A stretch of DNA of 40,843 nt, from the NCBI GenBank assembly GCA_947306175.1, contig CAMZFV010000028.1, positions 1-40,843 on the forward strand, given 5' to 3'. Made by a program: the position numbers and the translations under genes. Shown in pieces: positions 17,737 to 25,099 of the stretch (its first letter is position 1; every line of letters begins with the position of its first letter). The notes below the pieces were generated by a model. The model did no database searches, was not told the origin of the DNA, and saw only the letters and a program-made list of their open reading frames with translations. The DNA comes from an uncultured Prevotellaceae bacterium. GTDB taxonomy: Bacteria > Bacteroidota > Bacteroidia > Bacteroidales > Muribaculaceae.

Positions 17737-17842
17737 TCGGCCTACGGCCGAGAAATTAAGCAAAAATTTTAATTAAAAATCTAAACAAAATACATGTTTA
17801 ATTTTATATCTAATTTTGTTTAATTTCTCGAGCGAAGCTCGA
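17737..17842. repeat. AT-rich inverted element with ~11-bp periodicity
   Basis: CGAGAAATTAA (17748-17758 region) and TTAATTTCTCG (17820-17830 region) are inverted copies around about 60 bases of near-complementary A/T-rich sequence. At the outer ends are two small hairpins (GGCCTACGGCC and GAGCGAAGCTC). The arms are built on A/T blocks recurring about every 11 bases. It lies downstream of the dismutase gene and could act as its terminator. Confidence 0.55.
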
Positions 17843-17874
17843 TATAAGTTTTAAACTCAAATTATTACATCAAC

Positions 17875-18480
17875 TTATTCGTAGCGGGAGGCGACCTCGT
17901 TCCAGTTGATGATCTGCCACAAGGCATCGAGGTGGGCGGGACGGCGGTTCTGGTAGTCGAGGTAATAGGCGTGCTCCCACACGTCCATCGTCATCAGCGG
18001 ACGCAGGCCGTGAAGGATGGGGTTGGAGGCATTGGGTTCCTGGGTGATCTTGAGATGACCCTCGGCATCAGCACTCAGCCATACCCAACCCGAACCGAAC
18101 AGCTTAATACCTGCCTCGGCAAAAACTTCCTGAAAGTCTTCAAACGAGCCAAAAGCACTGTCAATGGCCTTGGCCAAGCGGCCCGTGGGAGCATTGTCGG
18201 CCTTGGGCGGCATGAACTGTGCAAAATACAGGTTGTGGTTCAGGATCTGACCCGCATTGTTAAGCATTCCGCCCTGGGCATGCATGACCACATCTTCCAA
18301 TGGCATCCCCTCCAGCCCACTACCAGGCAGTGCGGCATTCAGGTTGTTCACGTAGGCCTGCAGGTGCTTGCCGTGATGAAATCCCAGCGTATTAGCACTA
18401 ATCACAGGCTCCAGCGCATCGGCCGCATAGGGCAGCGCCATCAACTCAAACTGCCCCTCAACAGGCATCGTCTTCTTCAT
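17875..18480 (-). CDS. sodB: Iron/manganese superoxide dismutase
   Basis: The 201-residue protein converts superoxide to oxygen and hydrogen peroxide in the cytoplasm. Family signatures are clear: FHHGKHLQAYVNNLN near residues 33-47 with the first metal His, NHNLYFAQFMPP near 80, GSGWVWLSADA near 127, and the signature DVWEHAYYLDYQN near 165 with the Asp and His ligands. Length fits Fe/Mn-SODs. The metal cannot be assigned safely; Bacteroidales enzymes are often cambialistic. Met1 or Met5 could be the start (MKKTMPVEGQ). It lies 47 bases behind the fatty-acid CoA ligase on the same strand, so co-transcription is likely. Confidence 0.95.
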   Translation of the reverse strand: MKKTMPVEGQFELMALPYAADALEPVISANTLGFHHGKHLQAYVNNLNAALPGSGLEGMPLEDVVMHAQGGMLNNAGQILNHNLYFAQFMPPKADNAPTGRLAKAIDSAFGSFEDFQEVFAEAGIKLFGSGWVWLSADAEGHLKITQEPNASNPILHGLRPLMTMDVWEHAYYLDYQNRRPAHLDALWQIINWNEVASRYE

Positions 18481-18527
18481 AATCCTTATTCTTTATTTGT
18501 TTTACAAGTGGCTAACTTGCTCACGGC

Positions 18528-20144
18528 TTAACGGTACAAAAAGCGCTTGATGGTCCTCTTGGGTGTCTTTTCGAAGGGTTCAGACATCATTTCCACTTTG
18601 GCGATCTTGCTGTAAGTGGGCAGTGACTTGTTGGCTTCGTCGCGGATCATTCCCGGGATAGCAGCCTTGGTCTCGTCGTCCATGTCGGGCAGTTCGGTAT
18701 ATACCAGGGCCACAATCTTGCCGCCACGGTCCACCACGAGACATTCATCCACATACTGGCAGTTAGCCAATACGGCCTCTACCTCTTCGGGGTAGATGTT
18801 TTGGCCCGATGAATTCAGGATCATCGATTTGATGCGGCCACGGATGAAGATGTTGCGTTTCTCATCCATCACACCCAGGTCGCCCGTGCGGAACCATCCG
18901 TCCTCGGTAAAGGCCGCAGCGGTGGCTTCGGGATTCTTGTAATAACCGATGGTCATGTTCGGACCCTTGGCTTGGATTTCGCCAGGTATGTGTCTTGGAT
19001 CGTCAGAGTCGATGCGCAGCTCGTGAACGGGTTTGCCGCATGAGCCAGGCACAAACTTCGTCCACCATTCGTAGCCCAGCAACGGGCAGGCCTCGGTCAT
19101 GCCATAGCCCACCGTGTAGGGCAGGCGGATTTTCTTGAAACATTGCTCAGCCTCAGGATTAAGCGCAGCACCGCCCATGATGAAGCAGCGCACGCCCCCG
19201 CCGAAGGCTTGTATCATCTTTTGGCGTGCCTTTTTGTAAATCAATTTGTTCAGGCCAGGAACCGACAATAACGTTTTGGCTTTTTCCAGCGCTGGCTTGA
19301 TGGCGTTGGCATAGATCTTCTCCATGACCAGCGGCACGGTGACCACCATATAGGGCTTGATGTCCTGCATCGCCTTGAGCAGCGTCGTGGGCGATGGGGT
19401 CTTGCCCAAGAAATATACCGTCACGCCATCAACGTTAGGATGTATGAACTCGATGGCCAAGCCGTACATGTGGGCAAGCGGCAGCATCGAGACGACGGTC
19501 TCGCCGGGATGGTTCGGGAAATGGGAGTTTGCAAATTCGTCAGTGTCAGCGATAGCTTCATAGGTAAGCATCACGCCCTTGGGATTGCCCGTGGTGCCAG
19601 ATGTGTAATTGATGATGGCAAGGTCTTTGAGATTGTCGTCGGGATAAGTCACCTCCTCGGGGAACATGCCCATGGGGTGCTCTTGCTTGAAAGCTTTCCT
19701 GCGGTTTTCCCAAGCGTCGGCAACTGCCTGATCCTGATGCCACAGCACGCTGGCGTCCTTCACATTGATGGCGGCCTTGAGATTAGGCATGGCGGCGGGA
19801 TCCAGTTTTGCCCAGATGTCATCGTCAATAAACAGCAGGACGCTGTCTGAGTGGTTCGTCAGGTTAGCGACAGTGTCGGGATGGAAGTCGGCCAGCAGCG
19901 GCACGGCCACACAGCCGTTGACATTGATGCCCCAGAAGGTCATCGCCCAGCGGGCGCAGTTGCGGGCACAGAGGGCAATCTTATCACCCTTGCCTATCCC
20001 TGTGGCGGCAAAGAAGATGCGGAACTGTTCGATATTTGTCGCTAGATTGGCGTAGGAAAAGGTGTCGCCATTGTAATCACACAATGCGTTTTGGGTCCAA
20101 TGCTGGCGGATTGTAGCCTCTAGAGTTTTCAGATAATGTACCAT
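18528..20144 (-). CDS. AMP-forming long-chain fatty acid-CoA ligase
   Basis: The 538-residue member of the ANL adenylating family has the P-loop-like AMP motif YTSGTTGNPKGVM near residues 178-190, GYGMTEACP near 345-353, GWFRTGDLG near 415-423 and a C-terminal subdomain ending TPKRTIKRFLYR with the expected Lys. The enzyme activates a fatty acid with ATP to acyl-AMP and then acyl-CoA. Chain-length preference is not readable. A full -33/-7 promoter lies about 70 bases upstream, divergent from the YihY gene. Downstream on the same strand, 47 bases away, is sodB. Confidence 0.93.
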   Translation of the reverse strand: MVHYLKTLEATIRQHWTQNALCDYNGDTFSYANLATNIEQFRIFFAATGIGKGDKIALCARNCARWAMTFWGINVNGCVAVPLLADFHPDTVANLTNHSDSVLLFIDDDIWAKLDPAAMPNLKAAINVKDASVLWHQDQAVADAWENRRKAFKQEHPMGMFPEEVTYPDDNLKDLAIINYTSGTTGNPKGVMLTYEAIADTDEFANSHFPNHPGETVVSMLPLAHMYGLAIEFIHPNVDGVTVYFLGKTPSPTTLLKAMQDIKPYMVVTVPLVMEKIYANAIKPALEKAKTLLSVPGLNKLIYKKARQKMIQAFGGGVRCFIMGGAALNPEAEQCFKKIRLPYTVGYGMTEACPLLGYEWWTKFVPGSCGKPVHELRIDSDDPRHIPGEIQAKGPNMTIGYYKNPEATAAAFTEDGWFRTGDLGVMDEKRNIFIRGRIKSMILNSSGQNIYPEEVEAVLANCQYVDECLVVDRGGKIVALVYTELPDMDDETKAAIPGMIRDEANKSLPTYSKIAKVEMMSEPFEKTPKRTIKRFLYR

Positions 20145-20211
20145 ATCTTATATCTTGTATTGATTAATATTTTCTCATATCAGACAGCCCCAAAAGAATG
20201 CTGCCAAAGGG

Positions 20212-20243
20212 CAAAGATAGTACAAACTAATCGGAATGCCAAA
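20212..20243 (-). promoter_or_regulatory. Promoter of the fatty-acid CoA ligase gene
   Basis: On the minus strand TTTG (20240-20243), exactly 20 bases, then TATCTTTG (20212-20219). Predicted leader about 60 bases. Confidence 0.75.
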
Positions 20244-20292
20244 TTTTTTTTCTACGTTGCCTTCGGCCAAGATAGGCGGCGCCTCGACAAAA

Positions 20293-20337
20293 AAAAGAAT
20301 GAATTCTTTTGTTTGTACTCGGCTTGCACTATCTTTG
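20293..20337 (+). promoter_or_regulatory. Promoter of the YihY gene with overlapping palindrome
   Basis: TATCTTTG (20330-20337) is a full -7 box; the nearest TTTG (20308-20311) is 18 bases upstream, slightly short. An 8-bp inverted repeat AAAAGAAT/ATTCTTTT (20293-20310) overlaps the -33 position, suitable for a repressor or activator site. The operator idea is inference. Confidence 0.55.
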
Positions 20338-20377
20338 CAGCCACATTGTGGAGTCACGGCTATGGTTTGGCCCCTAA

Positions 20378-21718
20378 ATGTTTTATGGCATGGGAATCAT
20401 TGATTATTTGAAAGATACTGAGAAGTTGAAGGCTGACCTCTCGAGGGTGCTCAAGGAGGCTTGGGGCAAGACGTGGCTCGCGATCAACCAGTTTATTGAC
20501 AAGGGCCTTTTTCAATATGCGGGCGCGCTGGCCTTCAACACAGTGCTCGCCATCGTGCCGCTCGTGGCATTGTTCTTTGCCATTTCGCGCGGTTTCGGTT
20601 ATAGCGGCATCATCGAGACGACCATCCGTCAGTTGCTTTCTAGCCAGCCCGATGCCGCCAACTACATCATCCAGTTTGCCAACTCCTACCTGTCCAACGC
20701 CCGCAGCAGCGCCATCATCGGCTTTGGCGTGCTGGTGATGCTCTACTCGGTCATCGGTCTGATCAACAACATCGAGACGGTATTCAACATCATCTGGAAC
20801 GTGAAGAAGACCCGAGGCATTGCCCGCCGAGTGATGAGTTACCTGAGCATGTTTTTCCTGGTGCCTGTCACCATCGTGATCGTGTCGGGTATCCACTTGG
20901 CGGTGAGCCGTTTCATCGGCAGTTCCAGCGCATTTGCCTTCCTGGCACCCCTGCTGCAGCTGCTCATCCAGCTCATCCCCATCGCTGTCATCACGCTCGT
21001 GTTCACACTCGTGTATAAGCATGTGCCCAACACACGGGTGCGGCTCAAATACGCCATCGGGCCGGCATTGCTCGCCGCCATCTTTATGGAACTGCTGCAA
21101 CGCGCCTACGTCTATGGCCAGGTTTTCCTGTCAAGCTACAACGCCATCTACGGCTCGCTGGCCGCCCTGCCGCTGTTCATGCTGTGGGTGCAGTTCTCGT
21201 GGTATATCGTCCTATTCTTTGCCCTGCTCACCCACACCAGCCAGGACTATGACTACTACTCGCTGTGTGACGGCAGGCAAGACATCTCCTATAACAACCG
21301 CACACTGATCAGCGCCGCCCTGCTGGGTCTGATCTGCCGCAGCTTCCGCGACGGCAAGGAGCATTACACCGCCACCATGCTCAAGCAGGAAACGGGCATT
21401 CCTGCGCGGCTGGTCACCGAGATTCTCGACGACCTGTGTACGGTAAAGATGCTCGAGGAGAGAAAGGAGCCCGAACAGAAAGAGCCGACCTACGCCCCCT
21501 ACGAGGACATCGACAACATCACCGTGGGCAAGATGCTGGAAAAACTCAATGCGCATGGCAAAGCCTTCAACCGCATCGACATCCTCAACCGCATCAACCC
21601 CAAGACGATGGAGCACATCAACAGCATCTGGAACAACTACATTTCGGGCATGAACGAGGTGAAGATTTCCGACCTGTGGGCCCTAGCCGATGACAAAACC
21701 ACTGCGGATGCCAACTAA
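20378..21718 (+). CDS. YihY/virulence factor BrkB family membrane protein
   Basis: The 446-residue protein has an N-terminal amphipathic region, then at least six membrane segments (about residues 45-70, 105-125, 155-175, 190-215, 225-250, 260-285) with the family-typical GALAFNTVLAIVPLVALFFA and YNAIYGSLAALPLFMLWVQFSWYIVLF stretches. A soluble C-terminal region of ~150 residues resembles a winged-helix fold (LLGLICRSFRDGKEHYTATML). The family was once called RNase BN in error; its function is unresolved. Starts at 20378 or 20390 are both possible (MFYGMGIID). The stop codon TAA lies inside the core/array sequence of an intergenic heptad repeat, and the HAD gene follows 34 bases later. Confidence 0.9.
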   Translation: MFYGMGIIDYLKDTEKLKADLSRVLKEAWGKTWLAINQFIDKGLFQYAGALAFNTVLAIVPLVALFFAISRGFGYSGIIETTIRQLLSSQPDAANYIIQFANSYLSNARSSAIIGFGVLVMLYSVIGLINNIETVFNIIWNVKKTRGIARRVMSYLSMFFLVPVTIVIVSGIHLAVSRFIGSSSAFAFLAPLLQLLIQLIPIAVITLVFTLVYKHVPNTRVRLKYAIGPALLAAIFMELLQRAYVYGQVFLSSYNAIYGSLAALPLFMLWVQFSWYIVLFFALLTHTSQDYDYYSLCDGRQDISYNNRTLISAALLGLICRSFRDGKEHYTATMLKQETGIPARLVTEILDDLCTVKMLEERKEPEQKEPTYAPYEDIDNITVGKMLEKLNAHGKAFNRIDILNRINPKTMEHINSIWNNYISGMNEVKISDLWALADDKTTADAN

Positions 21719-21757
21719 GGACTAAGAACTAAGAACTAAGGACTAAGAACTAATGCC
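21703..21757 (+). repeat. Heptad array between YihY and HAD genes
   Basis: The exact core TGCGGATGCC (21703-21712) is followed by ACTAAGG ACTAAGA ACTAAGA ACTAAGG ACTAAGA ACTAATG CCTAAAA. The first heptad supplies the TAA stop of the YihY gene and the sixth overlaps the ATG of the HAD gene. There is no opposite arm. Confidence 0.8.
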
Positions 21758-22616
21758 TAAAACAAAGACCCTCTACGTGAGCGACCTGGACGGCACCTTG
21801 CTGGGCGACGACTCGCTGTTGTCCCCAGGCACCGTGACGACCCTCAACCGCATCATCAACGAGCTGGGCGGACTTTTTACCATTGCCACAGCCCGCACCC
21901 CGGCAACGGTGGTGCCGCTCATGCAGGATGTACACGCCAAGTTGCCGTTTATCGTCATCGGCGGCTCTGCGATGTGGAACCCCGTCACGGCCAGCTACCA
22001 GCACACGCGCGGCATCGACGACGCCACGGTCAACGCCGTGGCCGACGTGTTCGACCGTCACCACGCCCACCCCTTCATCTACCGCCGTCATGGCAGCAGC
22101 ATGCTGCACACCCACCACTACGGTCCCTTGTCACCCCAAGAGGAGAGTTTCATCACCGCCCGCCAGCACCTGCCCCTGAAGAAATTCTTCCTCAACGACC
22201 AGGGCTACCGCAATAGCGACGATGAGGCCCTGCTCATCTTCTCGTTAAACAAATATGCCGTCCTAAAAGACATCGCCAACGACCTCAAGACCACCGTCAG
22301 CACCTGCAATGTGATATTATATCACGACATCTTCGACGAGAGCGAAGGTTATCTTGAAATTTACACAGCAGGTACCAGCAAGGCAGCTGCCATCCGCAAC
22401 CTCGCCCATGAGGTGGGTGCCGAGCGCATCGTGGTCTTCGGTGATAACCGTAACGACATCGCCATGATGCAGGCCGCCGACCTGAGCGTCGCCGTCGGCA
22501 ACGCCTTCCCCGAAGTCAAAGCCGCCGCCAGCATCGTCATCGGCCCCAACACCGCCGACAGCGTCCCCCACTGGATACTACAGGAATGCTTGCGTCGCTC
22601 GCAGTTTAAAGTTTAG
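21753..22616 (+). CDS. HAD-superfamily (Cof-type) phosphatase
   Basis: The 287-residue protein has motif I VSDLDGTLLG (Asp nucleophile at about residue 10), motif II TIATART near 44-50, a type-IIB cap in the middle and motifs III/IV in FGDNRNDIAMMQAADLSVAVGNA near 230-252. Cof-type enzymes dephosphorylate small phosphorylated metabolites such as sugar phosphates; the substrate is unknown. The ATG falls in the last heptad of one CTAA array and the TAG stop (22614-22616) falls in the GTTTAGG heptads of the next, so the gene is framed by arrays at both ends. It is probably co-transcribed with the YihY gene. Confidence 0.92.
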   Translation: MPKTKTLYVSDLDGTLLGDDSLLSPGTVTTLNRIINELGGLFTIATARTPATVVPLMQDVHAKLPFIVIGGSAMWNPVTASYQHTRGIDDATVNAVADVFDRHHAHPFIYRRHGSSMLHTHHYGPLSPQEESFITARQHLPLKKFFLNDQGYRNSDDEALLIFSLNKYAVLKDIANDLKTTVSTCNVILYHDIFDESEGYLEIYTAGTSKAAAIRNLAHEVGAERIVVFGDNRNDIAMMQAADLSVAVGNAFPEVKAAASIVIGPNTADSVPHWILQECLRRSQFKV

Positions 22617-22841
22617 GGTTTATAGTTTAGAGTGGCATCCGCATTCCGTCCCTCAAACAGCGTTTTTTTCAAACAACAGGGACAACATAGAAGACTACGG
22701 ATTGACAACTTATTTTAGGTTGTGACACTGTAGAGACGCAAAATCTTGCGTCTCCCGAGCGCGTCGGCTTTAGTATTTATTGTACTTATTGTCTTCCTTC
22801 TATGATGTGTGCGGATGCCAACCAGGGACTAGGGACTAAGA
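22604..22841. repeat. Composite nested palindromic element
   Basis: Outer left arm GTTTAAA GTTTAGG GTTTATA GTTTAGA (22604-22631). GGCATCCGCA (22634-22643) and TGCGGATGCC (22810-22819) are perfect inverted copies of the core. Outer right arm GACTAGG GACTAAG (22827-22840). Inside are AACAAC-type repeats (22670-22690), a perfect hairpin, and a TATTTATTG...TTGTCTTC stretch (22772-22797) related to the 42-bp repeat. No coding potential is seen. Confidence 0.7.
22733..22754. repeat. GAGACGCAA/TTGCGTCTC hairpin
   Basis: A perfect 9-bp stem (22733-22741 with 22746-22754) with a 4-nt loop, inside the composite element. Similar GAGACGC hairpins are dispersed in many bacterial genomes. Confidence 0.65.
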
Positions 22842-22851
22842 AAATGATTAA

Positions 22852-22883
22852 TTTGTTCAATTCAGTGGAATTCTGTAACTTTG
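22852..22883 (+). promoter_or_regulatory. Promoter of the histidine kinase operon
   Basis: TTTG (22852-22855), exactly 20 bases, then TAACTTTG (22876-22883). The first ATG is 11 bases after the last G, so the transcript would have a leader of only a few bases; Met5 at 22906 would give about 19. Confidence 0.78.
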
Positions 22884-22893
22884 CCCGTCCGTT

Positions 22894-24153
22894 ATGACTC
22901 ATCGCATGGCAAATCTGCGCAACATATATGACTCGCGACGCATCTGGAAGGTGGTATTCCTGGTGCTGTCGCTGGTGCTGGTGGCACTGTTCCTGTACAT
23001 CTCCAACAACCTGGTCAAGGACCTGGCGGAACAGGAGCGTGAGCGCATGGAGATTTGGGCCGAGGCCACTCAGGAACTGGCAACAATGGGTAGCGGCAGC
23101 GAGGTCGATGAGGAGGGCAATCCCGTGGGCACCAACGCCACCGATGTGGATTTCCTGCTCAGCATCATCGAGGCCAACCACAACATCCCCGTGCTGCTGG
23201 TCGATGACCAGGACAACATCCTGCTGCACCGCAACTTCCGGCTGCCAGAGGCCGAGGACAGCCTCGCCTTTGAGATCTCGCCCAGCAATATGGAGTACCT
23301 CAACAAGAAACTGCGTCACCTCAAGAACAGCGAGAACAAGATCGACATCAAGATCGATGAGGAGACCACGCAGTACCTCTACTACGAGGACTCCACCCTG
23401 CTGCGCCGCCTCTCCTATTTCCCCTACATCCAGCTGGCCGTGCTCATCCTCTTCTTTGCCATCGCCTACTTTGCCCTGATGAGCATCAAGCGCGCCGAGC
23501 AGAACAAGGTGTGGGTGGGACTTTCCAAGGAGACCGCACACCAGCTGGGAACCCCCATTTCATCGCTTATGGCATGGACCCAGCTGCTGGACTCGATGGG
23601 CGTTGACAAGAGTATCGTCACCGACATGGACAAAGACGTGAAGCGCCTCTCGACCATCGCCGACCGCTTCTCCAAGATTGGCTCCATGCCCGACAAGGAG
23701 CTCATGCCCATCAACGAGGCAGTGATTTCCAGCCTGGAATATATGCGGGCCCGCATCCCCAAGCGTGTGAGCCTCCACATCCACACCAATGACCAGACCA
23801 ACAACGGCGTGATGCTGAGCCAGACGCTGTTTGCCTGGGTGATGGAGAACCTCACCAAGAACGCCGTCGATGCCATGGACGGCGAGGGCCAGCTCGACAT
23901 CACCGTCGAGGACAGTCCCAACAACGTCGTCATCCTCGTCAAGGACACGGGCAAGGGCATCGCGCGCAAGAACTTCAAGAATGTCTTCAACCCGGGCTTC
24001 ACTACCAAGAAACGCGGCTGGGGCCTCGGTCTGACCCTCGTCAAGCGCATCATCGAGGAATACCACAACGGACAAATCTATATCAAGGAGTCGGAACTGG
24101 GCAAGGGCACCACCTTTGGTATCGAACTCCCTAAAGTCAAGTCAGAATCATGA
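22894..24153 (+). CDS. Membrane sensor histidine kinase
   Basis: The 419-residue protein has a TM segment at about 19-40, a ~140-residue periplasmic sensor region, a second TM at about 180-200, then DHp and catalytic domains. The phospho-acceptor is probably His216 in KETAHQLGTPISSLMAW. The ATP-binding boxes are ENLTKNAVDAM (N, ~318), DTGKGI (G1, ~351), FNPGFTT (F) and GWGLGLTL (G2). The HQLGTP form of the H-box is common in Bacteroidota kinases. No response regulator is adjacent, so it is an orphan. The start is either Met1 (near-leaderless) or Met5 (MANLRN). Its 3' end overlaps the MBL gene by 4 bases (ATGA). Confidence 0.93.
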   Translation: MTHRMANLRNIYDSRRIWKVVFLVLSLVLVALFLYISNNLVKDLAEQERERMEIWAEATQELATMGSGSEVDEEGNPVGTNATDVDFLLSIIEANHNIPVLLVDDQDNILLHRNFRLPEAEDSLAFEISPSNMEYLNKKLRHLKNSENKIDIKIDEETTQYLYYEDSTLLRRLSYFPYIQLAVLILFFAIAYFALMSIKRAEQNKVWVGLSKETAHQLGTPISSLMAWTQLLDSMGVDKSIVTDMDKDVKRLSTIADRFSKIGSMPDKELMPINEAVISSLEYMRARIPKRVSLHIHTNDQTNNGVMLSQTLFAWVMENLTKNAVDAMDGEGQLDITVEDSPNNVVILVKDTGKGIARKNFKNVFNPGFTTKKRGWGLGLTLVKRIIEEYHNGQIYIKESELGKGTTFGIELPKVKSES

Positions 24154-24977
24154 GCCTCACCGACAACAACACCTCACGAGTCACCATGTTGGGCACAGGC
24201 AATGCCATGTGTGTCAACTGCTATAACACCTGCTTCTACCTCCACACCCCTAAGGGTGGAATGCTCGTGGACGGCGGCGGTGGCAACGGTATCCTGCGCC
24301 AGCTCATCGATGCCAAGATTCCCTTCGAGAAGATCCGCCACATGTTCGTGACCCATTGTCACACCGACCACATCATGGGCGCCATCTGGATGATGCGCAA
24401 GATTTCACCCTTGATCTTCAAGGGCAAACACAAGGGACCCTTCACCATCTACTGCAACGACGAGGTCAAGCACGCATTATACACCATGGGGCAACTGATG
24501 ATTCCCAGCAAGATATTCGATTCCATCGGCCAGACCATATTCCTGCAAGAGGTACATGACGGCGAGCAGGTGGATATCGACGACATGAAGGTGACCTTCT
24601 TTGACATCGGCTCCACGCGGTTCAAGCAATACGGTTTCCAGGCCGTATTGCCCGACGGGCAGCGGCTTGTCTGCTTGGGCGACGAGCCTTACAGCATGCA
24701 GTGTGAGCCCTATGCCCGCGACTGCGACTGGCTGATGTGTGAAGCCTTCTGCCTCTATAAGGACCGCTTCGTGTTCAACCCCTACGAGAAGAACCACAGC
24801 ACCGCCCTCGATGCGGGAATGCTGGCTAACGAGCTTGGCGTCAAGCACCTTGTCCTCTACCACACCGAGGACACCCACCTCGACACCCGCGCCACCACCT
24901 TCACCGCCGAGGCCGCCCAATACTACCGCGGCCCCATCCTCGTCCCCAACGACCTGGAATCCTTCAACCTGAAGTAA
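24150..24977 (+). CDS. Metallo-beta-lactamase-fold hydrolase, RNase Z-like
   Basis: The 275-residue protein carries the metal-binding signature THCHTDHIMG near residues 67-76, further ligands in CLGDE (~173) and a late His in LVLYHTEDTHLD (~234). The start VTMLGTGNAM resembles RNase Z/ElaC, but the specific exosite arm of tRNase Z is not seen, so substrate is open (nucleic acid or phosphodiester). Overlap with the kinase gene by ATGA shows translational coupling in one operon. It ends 24 bases before the hairpin repeat that brackets the ATPase gene. Confidence 0.88.
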   Translation: MSLTDNNTSRVTMLGTGNAMCVNCYNTCFYLHTPKGGMLVDGGGGNGILRQLIDAKIPFEKIRHMFVTHCHTDHIMGAIWMMRKISPLIFKGKHKGPFTIYCNDEVKHALYTMGQLMIPSKIFDSIGQTIFLQEVHDGEQVDIDDMKVTFFDIGSTRFKQYGFQAVLPDGQRLVCLGDEPYSMQCEPYARDCDWLMCEAFCLYKDRFVFNPYEKNHSTALDAGMLANELGVKHLVLYHTEDTHLDTRATTFTAEAAQYYRGPILVPNDLESFNLK

Positions 24978-25001
24978 TCCAAAGACACTACTGAAAACCC
25001 T

Positions 25002-25070
25002 AAAAATTGCCCTTAAAGCTGCTAAACTCGTTAAAGAATCGCAAGTTTAGCAGCTTTAAAGCCAATTTTT
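25002..25070. repeat. Hairpin direct repeat, left copy, flanking the ATPase gene
   Basis: 27-bp arms (25002-25028 and 25044-25070) pair at 25 of 27 positions around a 15-nt loop. Bases 25019-25068 are identical to 26566-26615, in the same orientation, including the loop. Confidence 0.88.
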
Positions 25071-25072
25071 GC

Positions 25073-25080
25073 TATATTTG
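25073..25080 (+). promoter_or_regulatory. -7 box of the ATPase gene
   Basis: TATATTTG fits TAnnTTTG and lies directly after the left hairpin repeat, 20 bases before the ATG. No consensus TTTG at -33; a TTTA inside the hairpin is the nearest. Confidence 0.5.
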
Positions 25081-25099
25081 CAAAAAAAACAGCATTGTT

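Noticed and set aside
20136..20411. 91-codon frame across the divergent promoter region
   Set aside because: It covers both promoters and has a composition of translated spacer DNA.
22733..22754. Rho-independent terminator of the HAD operon
   Set aside because: The hairpin has no T run on either side and sits inside a repeat element; its sequence is of the dispersed GAGACGC type.
25007..25099. Upstream in-frame extension of the ATPase gene
   Set aside because: It lies in the hairpin repeat and upstream of the -7 box; the family-typical start MIIGRNRE is at 25100.
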